From NCBI GenBank assembly GCA_963774415.1, contig CAVZEU010000003.1, positions 310,001-374,000 of the forward strand: a stretch of 64,000 bases of DNA, written 5' to 3'. Below, piece after piece: positions 18,183 through 27,709 of the stretch (position 1 is the stretch's first letter; the number at the start of each line of letters is the position of its first letter). The notes beneath the pieces were generated by a model. That model was given only the letters and a program-made list of their open reading frames with translations, was not told where the DNA came from and made no database searches. This stretch comes from SZUA-36 sp963774415 (GTDB lineage Bacteria > Pseudomonadota > Gammaproteobacteria > Xanthomonadales > SZUA-36). The translations under genes and the position numbers were made by a program.

Positions 18183-19058
18183 TTGGTATCCAGACAAGCA
18201 TCAGGCTCCAGCCGCTGGTTCGGCGCGGAAGGTGCACGCACAGCACGGCTGATGATGTATATCCTGCTGGCGGTCCTGCTGATGTCGCTCGACCAGCACA
18301 GCCACTACATCCAGCGCGCGCGAACCGCCGTGGAAGCCGCCATCGAGCCGGTTTACCGCCTGGTCGGCTGGCCGGCGCATGCCTGGCACGTGCTGCGGGA
18401 ACACGCCCGCACGCGCCAGCAACTGCGAGTGGAGAACCGCAGGCTGTTCGAAGCCCTGCTCGAGACCCGGGGTTCGGTGCAGACCCAGGCCGCGCTCAGG
18501 CAGGAGAACCAGAGGCTGCGGCTGTTGCTCAAGGCCACGCAGGGCCGCAGCTACGACTTCCTTTTCGCCGAGATGATCCGCGTCGACCTCGACCCGTTTT
18601 CGCACAAGGTCTGGATCGACCGCGGCAAAAACGCCGGCGTGACGCCGGGCCAGGCCGTGATCGACGGGCTCGGGATCATCGGCCAGGTGGAAGACGTGCA
18701 CCGCAACGCCGCGAGCGTGCGGCTGATCTCCGACCCCGACCACGCGCTGCCGGTGCAGATCAACCGGACGGGCCTGCGCAGCGTCGCCTTCGGTACCGGG
18801 GAGACCAGCCACCTGCTGATGCCCAACGTGCCGTTGCAGGCGGACGTGGCCATCGGCGACCAGGTGGTCACCTCGGGTCTCGGTGACCGTTTTCCGCGCG
18901 GCTTTCCGGTCGGCGAAGTGGTGCGCGTGGAGCGTGACAGCGGCGGCACCTTTGCGCGTGTTTATTTGCGCCCGTATGCCGCACTGGACCGGGGCCGCGA
19001 AGTTTTGCTGATCGTACCCAAAGCGGCCGCCGAGCCGGCGCCGGCGGGCCGGCCGTGA
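18183..19058 (+). CDS. mreC: Rod-shape-determining protein MreC
   Basis: The 291-residue bitopic protein has a short cytosolic N-terminus, one membrane helix (LMMYILLAVLLMSL, about 23-36), a coiled-coil region (about 55-110, REHARTRQQL... and LRQENQRLRLLL) and the periplasmic beta domain. It binds PBP2 and activates the elongasome. The start used is TTG 18183, which keeps the short cytosolic tail seen in orthologues; ATG 18252 would begin inside the membrane helix. The last codon and stop overlap the GTG of mreD by 4 nt. Confidence 0.93.
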   Translation: MVSRQASGSSRWFGAEGARTARLMMYILLAVLLMSLDQHSHYIQRARTAVEAAIEPVYRLVGWPAHAWHVLREHARTRQQLRVENRRLFEALLETRGSVQTQAALRQENQRLRLLLKATQGRSYDFLFAEMIRVDLDPFSHKVWIDRGKNAGVTPGQAVIDGLGIIGQVEDVHRNAASVRLISDPDHALPVQINRTGLRSVAFGTGETSHLLMPNVPLQADVAIGDQVVTSGLGDRFPRGFPVGEVVRVERDSGGTFARVYLRPYAALDRGREVLLIVPKAAAEPAPAGRP

Positions 19059-19546
19059 GCCGCGGGCGCGAGGGCCGCAATCTGGCGATTCTGACGATCG
19101 CCGCGGCCCTGCTGCTGACCGAGGTGCCGCTGCCGCCGGCCCTGCTGCCGCTGAAGCCTTACTGGGTCGCGCTGGTGGTCGTGTACTGGACGCTGGAGTT
19201 GCCCGACGGCATCAGCCTGGGGCTTGCTTTCGCGATCGGCCTGGCGCTGGATCTCTTCAGCGGCGCCTTGATGGGGCTGCATGCGCTCAGCCTCGTCATC
19301 ATGGTTTTCCTGGTCAGGCATTTCCGCTCGCGCCTGCGGTTTTATCCGACCTGGCAACAGGCGCTCGCGTTACTGGCGCTTTTGGTGAACGACCGAATCG
19401 TGCTGCTGTGGATTACCATTTTTCTGGGCGAGCCGATACCCACCTGGAAATACTGGCTGTCACCGCTGGTGGGCGCGGCCGTGTGGCCGTGGCTGTTTTT
19501 GTTGCTCGACCATCTGCGCGTCAGGGAACGTCAGGCCAAGGCGTGA
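19055..19546 (+). CDS. mreD: Rod-shape-determining protein MreD
   Basis: The 163-residue protein is almost wholly hydrophobic with about five membrane segments, as in MreD. It stabilises the MreBCD-RodA-PBP2 complex. It starts at GTG 19055 inside the end of mreC (GTGA overlap) and its stop overlaps the GTG start of mrdA in the same way, so the three products are likely made in coupled fashion. Confidence 0.92.
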   Translation: MSRGREGRNLAILTIAAALLLTEVPLPPALLPLKPYWVALVVVYWTLELPDGISLGLAFAIGLALDLFSGALMGLHALSLVIMVFLVRHFRSRLRFYPTWQQALALLALLVNDRIVLLWITIFLGEPIPTWKYWLSPLVGAAVWPWLFLLLDHLRVRERQAKA

Positions 19547-21411
19547 TTGCAGACCGAATCAACCGCACGCTCAAGGACGACCACGCGGAGCGGCGTTTGT
19601 TCGTCCAGCGGGCCAGGACGGGGTTCGCGATCGTCTTCATCTGCATGCTGATGCTGCTCAGCCGCTATATCTGGCTGCAGTACACGGCCCACGACAATTT
19701 TTCCGCCCGTTCCGAAAACAACCGTGTGAAAGTGCGCCCGGTGGTTCCGAACCGCGGCCTGATCTATGACCGCCGCGGGCGCGTCATCGCGGAGAACCGG
19801 CCGGCCTATCGCCTTGAAATCGTGCCGGAGAAGGCCGGCGACACGGCGGCGCTGCTGCAGGCGCTGTCGAAGCTCATCGACATCAGCGAGGACGACATCC
19901 AGAACTTCCAGAAGACGCGCCGGCAGTACCGCGCCTTCGACAGCGTGCCGGTCAAGTTCGGCCTCAGCGAGCGCGAGGTCGCGCGTTTTGCCGTCAACCG
20001 GCACCGCTTTCCCGGCGCCGACGTCGTGCCTTACCTGGCCAGGTACTATCCTTACGGCGGGCTGCTCACCCACGTGCTCGGCTATGTCGGGCGCATGGAC
20101 GAGGGCGACATGGCCCGGGTCGACGCCGGTAATTACCGCGGCACCTACAGCATCGGCAAGACCGGCGTCGAGCGCTACCGGGAAAAGGCACTGCACGGCA
20201 CCAGCGGTTTCGAGCGGGTCGAGACCAACGCCCGCGGCCGCGTCCTGAAAGTGCTGGAACGGCAGGATGCGGTGGTTGGCGACGACCTGATACTGTCCAT
20301 CGACGTGGCCGTGCAGCAGGCGGCCTGGGACGCGCTCGGCGACCGGCCGGGCGCGGTGGCGGCCATCGACCCGCGCGACGGCAGCATCATCGCGCTGGTC
20401 AGCAAGCCCGCCTACGACCCCAATGCCTTCGTCCGGGGCATCGGTCACGAGGCCTACCAGGCCATTTTGAAGGCGCCGTACCGGCCGTTGTTCAACCGCG
20501 CCATCCGGGGCGGCTATGAACCCGGTTCCACGCTCAAGCCCTTCGTCGGCCTCGCCGGCCTGGAACTGGGCCTGATGACACCCAAGACCCGGGTCTTTTC
20601 CAACGGCACTTTTTACATCGAAGGTTACAGCCGGCCGTACCGCGACTGGAAGAAAACCGGGCATGGCTGGGTGAATATCGTCACGGCGCTGGAGCAATCG
20701 GTCAACACCTATTTCTACACCGTGGCGATGGACCTGGGCATCGACCGCATGCACGACTACCTGGCGCAGTTCGGCTTCGGCGCGCCGACGGGCGTGGACC
20801 TGCCGTCCGAGGGCCAGGGGCTGCTGCCGTCGCGGGAGTGGAAGCGCGCCACCTACAATGAGCCCTGGTACCAGGGCGAAACCGTGATCGCCGGTATCGG
20901 CCAGGGCTATAACGTCGTCACGCCGCTGCAATTGGCCAACGCGGTGGCGACACTGGTCAACGGCGGCAAACGCTTTGAGCCGCGGCTGCTGTACGCGGTC
21001 AAGCACCCGGGCCACGCCCGCGCGGTTCGCGTCAGCGCGCCGCTGGCGGCCACGGTGCCGGTGAACGATCAGCGCAACTGGCAGGCGATCTACGACGGCA
21101 TGGAGCGGGTCGTCACCGGCCTGCACGGCACCGCCAGGGGCGTCGCCGACGGCGCGAATTACACGATGGGCGGCAAGACCGGCACGGCGCAGGTCTATAC
21201 GCAGGACGAGGAGAACAAGAATGACAAGGTTGTGGAGAGCCTGCGCGACCACGCCCTGTTCATAGCCTTCGCGCCGGTCGAGTCACCGCGAATCGCGATC
21301 GCGGTGGTGGTGGATCACGGCGGCGCCGGTTCCCGGGAGGCGGCGCCGATCGCGCGGGCCGCGCTCGATGCCTGGCTGAACCAGGACATCGGCACGGGGA
21401 CGCAGCCGTGA
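19543..21411 (+). CDS. mrdA: Penicillin-binding protein 2, elongation transpeptidase
   Basis: The 622-residue protein has an N-terminal membrane helix (FAIVFICMLMLLSRYIWL), a PBP dimerisation domain with NRGLIYDRRGRVIAEN, and a transpeptidase domain carrying Ser329-x-x-Lys (GSTLKP), SVN, and Lys545-Thr-Gly (GGKTGTAQ). It crosslinks new peptidoglycan during lateral growth and is the mecillinam target in E. coli. The start GTG 19543 overlaps the mreD stop by 4 nt; an upstream open stretch in this frame lies inside mreD and is ignored. It pairs with the RodA polymerase encoded next. Confidence 0.96.
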   Translation: MIADRINRTLKDDHAERRLFVQRARTGFAIVFICMLMLLSRYIWLQYTAHDNFSARSENNRVKVRPVVPNRGLIYDRRGRVIAENRPAYRLEIVPEKAGDTAALLQALSKLIDISEDDIQNFQKTRRQYRAFDSVPVKFGLSEREVARFAVNRHRFPGADVVPYLARYYPYGGLLTHVLGYVGRMDEGDMARVDAGNYRGTYSIGKTGVERYREKALHGTSGFERVETNARGRVLKVLERQDAVVGDDLILSIDVAVQQAAWDALGDRPGAVAAIDPRDGSIIALVSKPAYDPNAFVRGIGHEAYQAILKAPYRPLFNRAIRGGYEPGSTLKPFVGLAGLELGLMTPKTRVFSNGTFYIEGYSRPYRDWKKTGHGWVNIVTALEQSVNTYFYTVAMDLGIDRMHDYLAQFGFGAPTGVDLPSEGQGLLPSREWKRATYNEPWYQGETVIAGIGQGYNVVTPLQLANAVATLVNGGKRFEPRLLYAVKHPGHARAVRVSAPLAATVPVNDQRNWQAIYDGMERVVTGLHGTARGVADGANYTMGGKTGTAQVYTQDEENKNDKVVESLRDHALFIAFAPVESPRIAIAVVVDHGGAGSREAAPIARAALDAWLNQDIGTGTQP

Positions 21412-22499
21412 GACGGCGGCTGCCCGCGTGGACCGGATTGCCGCGGCTCGACCCGGTTCTGCTGAGCCTGATCATGCTGGTCATCGGCTTCGGCCTGCTG
21501 GTGCTCTACAGCGCGACGGATCAGAACATGACCATGGTATATCGCCAATCGCTGCGCCTCGGCCTGGGTCTGGTCATCATGCTGCTGGTGAGCCAGGTGC
21601 CGCCGCACGTCCTGCGCGTGTGGACGCCGTGGCTGTACACGCTGGGAATCGCCCTGTTGCTGGCGACGCTGGCGTTCGGCGTCGGCCGCGGCACGCAACG
21701 CTGGCTGGACCTGGGCCTATTGCGTTTCCAGCCGTCCGAAATCATGAAACTGGCGGTGCCGATGATGGTGGCCTGGTACCTGCACCCGGTCACGCTGCCG
21801 CCGTCGTGGAAAGCCATCGGCGTCTCGCTGGTCATCCTGGCCCTGCCCACGTTCCTGATCGCGCAGCAACCCGATCTCGGCACCGCCCTGCTGATCGCCG
21901 CCAGCGGCGGTTTCACGCTGTTCCTGGCGGGCCTGCGCTGGCGCGCCATCTTCACGGTGGGCGGCATGATGGCGGCTGCCGCGCCGGCCCTGTGGCTGGT
22001 GATGAAGGACTACCAGCGCAACCGCGTGCTGACGTTCCTGAACCCGGAGGCCGACCCGTTGGGCCATGGCTGGAACATTATCCAATCCAAGATTGCGGTG
22101 GGCTCCGGCGGCTTGCTCGGCAAGGGCTGGCTGCACGGGACCCAGTCGCACCTGGAATTCATACCCGAGCGCCATACCGACTTCATCCTCGCGGTGTTGT
22201 CGGAGGAATTCGGCTTCCTCGGCGTGGCGCTGCTGATGCTGGTGTACATGCTGCTGATCGCCCGCGGACTCTATATCGCCAGCAACGCGCGCGACACCGG
22301 TTCGCGGTTGCTGGCCGGCAGCCTGAGCCTGACCCTGTTCGTTTACGTATTGGTCAACGGCGGCATGGTTTCGGGCGTATTACCGGTCGTCGGCGTGCCG
22401 CTGCCGCTGATCAGTTATGGCGGCACGTCCGCCGTGACTCTGTTGACGGGCTTTGGCATTATGATGTCCATTTACGGTCACAGGAAATTCATCAGATGA
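21408..22499 (+). CDS. rodA: RodA, SEDS-family peptidoglycan glycosyltransferase
   Basis: The 363-residue polytopic protein has about ten membrane helices and typical SEDS motifs, including RWLDLG-type and FQPSEIMK segments in the first half and PLPLISYGGTS near the C-terminus. It polymerises lipid II during elongation with PBP2. The start GTG 21408 overlaps the mrdA stop (GTGA). The following 107 nt before mltB contain no gene. Confidence 0.96.
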   Translation: MRRRLPAWTGLPRLDPVLLSLIMLVIGFGLLVLYSATDQNMTMVYRQSLRLGLGLVIMLLVSQVPPHVLRVWTPWLYTLGIALLLATLAFGVGRGTQRWLDLGLLRFQPSEIMKLAVPMMVAWYLHPVTLPPSWKAIGVSLVILALPTFLIAQQPDLGTALLIAASGGFTLFLAGLRWRAIFTVGGMMAAAAPALWLVMKDYQRNRVLTFLNPEADPLGHGWNIIQSKIAVGSGGLLGKGWLHGTQSHLEFIPERHTDFILAVLSEEFGFLGVALLMLVYMLLIARGLYIASNARDTGSRLLAGSLSLTLFVYVLVNGGMVSGVLPVVGVPLPLISYGGTSAVTLLTGFGIMMSIYGHRKFIR

Positions 22500-22606
22500 T
22501 GGTTCAATCGGCCTTACCCGAAATGGCCCGCGGCGGGCGCAGCCGTCAGGTCGGCCTGACCCCGTTTTGATTCGCGGCCGCTGAGCCGCCTACCGGATAC
22601 CACTCA

Positions 22607-23584
22607 ATGCGAAAATTGTTTTTGCTCATATTTTTCTGCACTACCGCGTTCGCGGCCCGGCACCCGGGCACGGATGCTTTCCTGGCGCGCGCCGCCGCGA
22701 AATACGGCCTGGCGAAAGACCGCGTGGCGGTGCTGCTCGATCAGGCCGAATTCAAGCAGTCGATCGTCGATGCGATCAGCCGCCCGGCCGAAGCCAAGCC
22801 CTGGTACCAGTACCGGCCGATCTTCCTGAGCGAAAAGCGCATTGAGCAGGGCGTCGAATTCTGGCGGCAAAACCGCGACCTGGTCAAGCGCGCCGCGGCG
22901 ACGTTCGGCGTGGACGCGGCGATCATCGTCGCCATCATCGGCGTGGAAACCTCCTATGGCAGCAACACCGGGCGCTACCGGGTCATCGACGCGTTGGTCA
23001 CACTGGGGCTCTATTATCCGCGCAACCTGGGCGCCGACCGTTCGCGGTATTTTTCGGACCAGTTGATGCAATACATCAAGCTGACCGACGAGGAGGGCCT
23101 ACCGGCCGCGGCGGTCACCGGCTCCTATGCCGGTGCGATGGGCATGGGTCAGTTCATGCCCGGCAGCTACCGGGAATACGCGGTGGATTTTGACAAGGAC
23201 GGCAAGCGTGACCTGTGGCGTTCCAAGGCCGACGTCGTCGGCAGCGTCGCCAACTACCTGCACGTGCATGGCTGGAAGCTGGGACAGCCGGTCGCACGGC
23301 GAGCCGTGGCGCGCAGCGATGCCGCTTTCGACAAGGTCACCGTCAGCGACCTGAAGCCGACCCTGACGGTGGCCAAATGGCAGGCGCTGGGGTTCAGGAG
23401 CGCGCCCGGGCTGGCGCCCGACCTGCCCGCAGCGGTGCTGAAGCTGTCGGAAAGGGAGCGTGAAACGTATTGGCTGACCTTTCACAATTTCTACGTCATC
23501 ACGCGTTATAATCGCAGTCCCCTTTATGCCATGGCGGTATTGCAGCTTAGCCGGGAGATCGGAAAACGGGTCGCAGAGGATTGA
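22607..23584 (+). CDS. mltB: Lytic murein transglycosylase B
   Basis: The 325-residue product has a signal peptide (LFLLIFFCTTAFA) without a lipobox Cys, unlike the lipoprotein MltB of E. coli, so it is probably soluble periplasmic. The SLT domain carries the catalytic glutamate at about residue 114 in GVETSYG, followed by GAMGMGQFMPGSYREYAVDFDKDG, typical of family 3 transglycosylases. It cleaves glycan strands to 1,6-anhydro products and complements the synthases encoded upstream. Its stop overlaps the ATG of rlpA. Confidence 0.93.
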   Translation: MRKLFLLIFFCTTAFAARHPGTDAFLARAAAKYGLAKDRVAVLLDQAEFKQSIVDAISRPAEAKPWYQYRPIFLSEKRIEQGVEFWRQNRDLVKRAAATFGVDAAIIVAIIGVETSYGSNTGRYRVIDALVTLGLYYPRNLGADRSRYFSDQLMQYIKLTDEEGLPAAAVTGSYAGAMGMGQFMPGSYREYAVDFDKDGKRDLWRSKADVVGSVANYLHVHGWKLGQPVARRAVARSDAAFDKVTVSDLKPTLTVAKWQALGFRSAPGLAPDLPAAVLKLSERERETYWLTFHNFYVITRYNRSPLYAMAVLQLSREIGKRVAED

Positions 23585-24354
23585 TGAGCAGGCGTGTAAT
23601 CCTCATTGCGTTGTCGCTGTCGATACTGGCCGGCTGCGCCGGGCACAAATCCAGCCCGAAGGCGGTGGACGGCCCATCGAGCCGCCACCTGACGGCCGCG
23701 GACGTTGCCGACGCCGTGCCCAGGGACGAGCCGCTGGCCCGCTACGGCAACCAGTCGCCTTACACCGTCCTGGGCAAGACCTACCGGGTTCTGCCCAGCA
23801 GCAGGGGTTACCACGAACGCGGTATCGCGTCCTGGTACGGGCGCAAGTTCCAGGGACGGCGCACCTCGAGCGGTGAGCGTTACGACATGCACCTGGCGAC
23901 CGCCGCGCACCGCAGCCTGCCGCTGCCCACCTATGCCGAGGTTACGAACCTCAGAAATGGCAGGAAGGTGATCGTAAAGGTCAATGACCGCGGCCCGTTT
24001 CACGCAGGCCGGATTATCGACCTTTCCTACGGCGCGGCCGTGCGCCTGGGGGTGGACAAAACCGGCACGGCGCCGGTTGACGTTCGGGCCATCGATGTAA
24101 AACAACGCCGTCATGCCGCGGTCAAAGTCGCTGACGGCACCTTTTTGCAGGTCGGCGCATTCAGCAAGCGCGCAAGGGCCGAACGCCTTGCTGGTAAAAT
24201 GATGGCGGCACAACTGAAACCGGTGTCCGTGCTGAAGAGCCGCGGATTGTACAAAGTATGGATAGGACCTTATGCTTCGGAAGCCGAAATTGCAGCCAGT
24301 ACCCGCCGGGTCGTTGAACTCGGTTTTGAGCGCCCTCATAGAGTCAGGCGTTGA
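23584..24354 (+). CDS. rlpA: RlpA-family septal-ring lipoprotein with SPOR domain
   Basis: The 256-residue lipoprotein has a signal peptide with lipobox LAGC at about 16-19. A double-psi beta-barrel domain (about 79-172, GIASWYGRKF through DRGPFHAGRIIDLSYGAA) follows, then a C-terminal SPOR domain (about 185-250). In Pseudomonas, RlpA cleaves denuded glycans, and SPOR binds such glycans at the septum. It overlaps the mltB stop by one base (TGATG), and dacA follows after 51 nt. Confidence 0.92.
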   Translation: MSRRVILIALSLSILAGCAGHKSSPKAVDGPSSRHLTAADVADAVPRDEPLARYGNQSPYTVLGKTYRVLPSSRGYHERGIASWYGRKFQGRRTSSGERYDMHLATAAHRSLPLPTYAEVTNLRNGRKVIVKVNDRGPFHAGRIIDLSYGAAVRLGVDKTGTAPVDVRAIDVKQRRHAAVKVADGTFLQVGAFSKRARAERLAGKMMAAQLKPVSVLKSRGLYKVWIGPYASEAEIAASTRRVVELGFERPHRVRR

Positions 24355-24405
24355 GGGCCTGTCGCCGGCAGCCCTTTTTACCCATCGACAGATACAGAAA
24401 GAATT

Positions 24406-25581
24406 ATGAAAAATTTCCTGCTCGTCATTGCCCTGCTGTTGGCCTTGCCCGTCTCCGGGCTGGCCCAGACCCCACCGCCGCCACCGAAGGGCATGCCGGT
24501 GCCCGCGCCCCCGGAACTCGGCGCCAACAGCTATATTCTTATCGATTTCAACAGTCACCGGGTCCTGGCGAAGAAAAATCCGGACGAGCGCGTGGAGCCG
24601 GCCAGCATCACCAAGCTGATGACGTCGTACGTCGTGTTCAAGGAACTCGCGGCCGGCAACATCAAGCTCGACGACAAGGTGCCTGTCAGTGAAAAAGCGT
24701 GGCGTACCGGCGGTTCGCGCATGTTTATCGAGCCGGGTATGGATGTCACCGTCAAGCAGCTGATTCAGGGTATGGTGGTGCAGTCGGGTAACGATGCGAG
24801 CGTCGCGCTGGCGGAGTTCCTGGCCGGTTCGGAGGACGCCTTTGCCGACCTGATGAACCACTATGCAGAGCAGTTGGGCATGGACAACAGCCATTTCGTG
24901 AACGCCACCGGCCTGCCGCACGCGGATCACTACACCACGGCCCATGATATCGCGCGCTTGAGCATCGCCCTGATTTCCGAGTTCCCCGACTATTACAAGT
25001 GGTATTCCGAGAAGGAATACAGCTTCAACGACATCCGCCAGCACAACCGCAATAACCTGTTGTGGCGCGATCCGGCCGTGGATGGCCTGAAAACCGGGCA
25101 TACCGAAAGTGCGGGCTACTGCCTGGCGGCTTCGGCCAAGCGGGACGGCATGCGGCTGGTCAGCGTCGTCATGGGTTCGGCGTCGGAATCCTCGCGCGCC
25201 AGTGAAAGCCAGGCGCTGCTGAATTATGGTTTCCGCTTTTTCGAGACCGTCCAGCTTTACAAGGCGGGCCAGGAACTGGCCAAGAGCAAGGTCTGGAAAG
25301 GCGAGCGGAACCAGGTGCCTCTCGGTATCAAGGACGACCTGTTCGTGACCATACCCCGCGGCCGCTATGACGACCTCGAAGCCAAGGTGCAGATGCCGCC
25401 GGTGCTGACCGCGCCGCTGAACCAGGACCAGCAGGTCGGCCAGATCCTGATCCGGCTGGATGACAAGGACGTCGCAAGACGCGGGCTGGTCGCGCTGGCG
25501 GCGGTGCCCGAGGCCGGTTTCTTCGGCCGCACCTGGGACGGTATCAGCCTTTGGGTCAGCGGTCTTTTTGGAAAGGAATAA
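24406..25581 (+). CDS. dacA: D-alanyl-D-alanine carboxypeptidase (PBP5/6 family)
   Basis: The 391-residue product has a signal peptide and the S11 peptidase motifs: Ser67-x-x-Lys (ASITKLM), SGNDAS, and Lys229-Thr-Gly. A beta-sandwich PBP5 C-terminal domain follows, and an amphipathic tail (FGRTWDGISLWVSGLFGKE) would anchor it to the membrane. It trims the terminal D-Ala from stem peptides and limits crosslinking. Its stop overlaps the ATG of the ybeD-like gene by one base. Confidence 0.95.
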   Translation: MKNFLLVIALLLALPVSGLAQTPPPPPKGMPVPAPPELGANSYILIDFNSHRVLAKKNPDERVEPASITKLMTSYVVFKELAAGNIKLDDKVPVSEKAWRTGGSRMFIEPGMDVTVKQLIQGMVVQSGNDASVALAEFLAGSEDAFADLMNHYAEQLGMDNSHFVNATGLPHADHYTTAHDIARLSIALISEFPDYYKWYSEKEYSFNDIRQHNRNNLLWRDPAVDGLKTGHTESAGYCLAASAKRDGMRLVSVVMGSASESSRASESQALLNYGFRFFETVQLYKAGQELAKSKVWKGERNQVPLGIKDDLFVTIPRGRYDDLEAKVQMPPVLTAPLNQDQQVGQILIRLDDKDVARRGLVALAAVPEAGFFGRTWDGISLWVSGLFGKE

Positions 25582-25868
25582 TGGCGTCACGGTATCCACC
25601 CGAGTCGGGGCCGGACGAAGTGTTCGACTTTCCCTGCAAGTTCCCGATCAAGGCGATGGGGCGCAACCGGGACGGCTTCGAGAGTCTGGTCAAGCGCATC
25701 GTGCTGACGCACGCTGAGGTTTTCGCGGGCGTCGATATCAGCACCAGCACCAGCGCGTCGGGCAACTATCTGTCCGTCACGATCAATATCGAGGCGCATT
25801 CGAGGGCGCAACTGGACCGGATATACCGGGAACTGAGTGATTGCGAGCAGGTACTGGTGGCGCTTTGA
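25581..25868 (+). CDS. ybeD: YbeD/DUF493 family protein
   Basis: The 95-residue protein has the DUF493 (UPF0250) pattern, with a FPIKAMG segment early and a TINIEAHS strand late in an ACT-like fold. Its place between dacA and lipB is conserved in gammaproteobacteria. The role is not established; a link to lipoate metabolism or regulation has been suggested from context. It overlaps dacA and lipB by one base each. Confidence 0.9.
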   Translation: MASRYPPESGPDEVFDFPCKFPIKAMGRNRDGFESLVKRIVLTHAEVFAGVDISTSTSASGNYLSVTINIEAHSRAQLDRIYRELSDCEQVLVAL

Positions 25869-26566
25869 TGGAACAGGCCCGCGTCCACAGCGCTTGTTAT
25901 GCGGACACGGCTCGCCTGCGTGTCCGCCGGCTCGGCAGGCGGGCGTACGAGCCGGTTTGGCGCGCGATGCAGGCTTTTACCGATCGGCGCGACGAGACCA
26001 CGCCCGACGAGCTGTGGCTGGTGGAACACCCGCCGGTCTTCACCCAGGGCCAGGCGGGCCGTGCTGAACACCTGCTGGCGCCGGGCGACATCCCGGTCAT
26101 ACAGGTCGACCGGGGTGGCCAGGTGACCTACCACGGTCCCGGTCAGATCGTCGCCTACCCGCTGCTCGACATCAAGCGCCTGGGCCTGGGCGTGCGGGCA
26201 CTGGTCAACGGCATCGAGGAGGTCGTTATCCGTTTACTGGCCGATTACGGCGTCAACGCGGAAAGGGTCACCGGCGCACCGGGCGTTTATGTCGGCGGCG
26301 AAAAGATCGCGGCGCTCGGCCTGCGGGTGCGGCGCGGAAGAACGTTTCACGGGCTGGCGTTCAACATCGACATGGACCTGGAGCCCTACCAGCGCATCAA
26401 CCCCTGTGGTTACCGCGGGCTGAAGGTCACGCAGCTGGCCGCCTTTGCCGAAGTCGACATGGCCGCGGTGCAGGACCGCCTTATCGCCGGTTTGAGCAGG
26501 TTTCTCGGCTACAATGAACGCTTCGACATGGTCGCCGGAGCACCGGACAGCGGACTGGACGCATGA
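25868..26566 (+). CDS. lipB: Lipoyl(octanoyl) transferase LipB
   Basis: The 232-residue protein carries the LipB signatures GGQVTYHGPGQIVAYP (about 80-95), the catalytic lysine in GEKIAALG, and the catalytic cysteine in NPCGYRGL. It moves octanoate from acyl carrier protein to the lipoyl domains of 2-oxoacid dehydrogenases and GcvH. ATG 25868 overlaps the previous stop, and the last bases overlap lipA (ATGA), so the two lipoate enzymes are coupled. Confidence 0.96.
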   Translation: MEQARVHSACYADTARLRVRRLGRRAYEPVWRAMQAFTDRRDETTPDELWLVEHPPVFTQGQAGRAEHLLAPGDIPVIQVDRGGQVTYHGPGQIVAYPLLDIKRLGLGVRALVNGIEEVVIRLLADYGVNAERVTGAPGVYVGGEKIAALGLRVRRGRTFHGLAFNIDMDLEPYQRINPCGYRGLKVTQLAAFAEVDMAAVQDRLIAGLSRFLGYNERFDMVAGAPDSGLDA

Positions 26567-27576
26567 GTGAAGAGCACAAAATCCCGATTCGCCTCAAGTC
26601 GGCGACAACGCCGGGCAACAAGCAGTTGGGCGCCGACAAGCTGGCGCGCAACACCGCGAGCTTCCGCCAGGACGCGCCGGTGCTGCGCAAGCCGCCGTGG
26701 ATTCGGGTGCGGCTGCCGGCCGGCAACGCCGTCGCCGAACTGAAGTCGCGTCTACGCGAGAACCGCCTGGTGACGGTCTGCGAAGAGGCGACCTGCCCTA
26801 ACATCCACGAATGTTTTCACAAGGGCACGGCCACCTTCATGATCCTGGGTGAATTGTGTACGCGCCGCTGCTCCTTCTGCGATGTCGCTCACGGCCGGCC
26901 GCTGCCCCCGGACGGCGACGAACCGGAAAACCTGGCCCGTACCATCCGCGACATGAAACTGCGCTATGTCGTGATTACATCGGTGGACCGGGACGACCTG
27001 CGTGACGGCGGCGCCGGCCACTTTGCGCGCTGCATCGACCACATCCGCGCTCTGAACCCGGGCATCAGCGTGGAAATCCTGGTGCCGGACTTCCGCGGCA
27101 AGGGCAAGCTGGAACGGGCGCTGGCGACGCTCGCGGAATCACCGCCCGACGTTTTCAACCACAACCTGGAGACGGTCGCGGAACTGTATCGAAACGTGCG
27201 GCCCGGCGCCGACTACCATTGGTCCCTCGAAGTTTTGCGGCGTTTCAAGGGCCGGCACGCGGACATCCCGACCAAGTCGGGTATCATGCTCGGCCTTGGC
27301 GAGACCAGGGCGCAGGTGGAACAGGCGATGCGAGACCTGCGCGCCCACGACGTCGACATGCTGACCATCGGCCAGTACCTGCAACCGACGGCCCACCACC
27401 ACCCCGTGTTACGCTATTGGACCCCGCAGGAGTTCGAGGCCCTGGCCGAACTGGGCTACTCGCTGGGCTTCACGCACGTGGCTTCGGGGCCGCTGGTGCG
27501 GTCCTCCTACCACGCGGACCGGATGGCCGAGTCGTCCGGCTTGTTGTCGGCGAGTCGCGGCAAGCAGGACTTGTGA
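26563..27576 (+). CDS. lipA: Lipoyl synthase LipA
   Basis: The 337-residue radical SAM enzyme has both Fe-S cluster motifs: the auxiliary CxxxxxCxxxxxC (CEEATCPNIHEC) and the radical SAM CxxxCxxC (CTRRCSFC). It inserts two sulfur atoms into the protein-bound octanoyl group produced by LipB. It has the usual length and the conserved C-terminal VASGPLVRSSYHA. It ends the long + strand cell-envelope run; the next 133 nt hold a TTG start and ribosome site for prc. Confidence 0.97.
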   Translation: MSEEHKIPIRLKSATTPGNKQLGADKLARNTASFRQDAPVLRKPPWIRVRLPAGNAVAELKSRLRENRLVTVCEEATCPNIHECFHKGTATFMILGELCTRRCSFCDVAHGRPLPPDGDEPENLARTIRDMKLRYVVITSVDRDDLRDGGAGHFARCIDHIRALNPGISVEILVPDFRGKGKLERALATLAESPPDVFNHNLETVAELYRNVRPGADYHWSLEVLRRFKGRHADIPTKSGIMLGLGETRAQVEQAMRDLRAHDVDMLTIGQYLQPTAHHHPVLRYWTPQEFEALAELGYSLGFTHVASGPLVRSSYHADRMAESSGLLSASRGKQDL

Positions 27577-27709
27577 CCCTTGTTTTAGCGACGGGGCGTG
27601 TGCTAAATAAGCTGAATGAAAGTGATTCGCAGGCAACTCGCGGGCGATTATGTGGTCTCTAAAGTCACCGCCACCACCGTTACCGCGGGCCATCAACGGA
27701 GTAGTTAGA

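Noticed and set aside
23524..25599. 691-residue open frame on - strand opposite rlpA and dacA
   Set aside because: No domain pattern, and the opposite strand encodes two complete, recognisable proteins.
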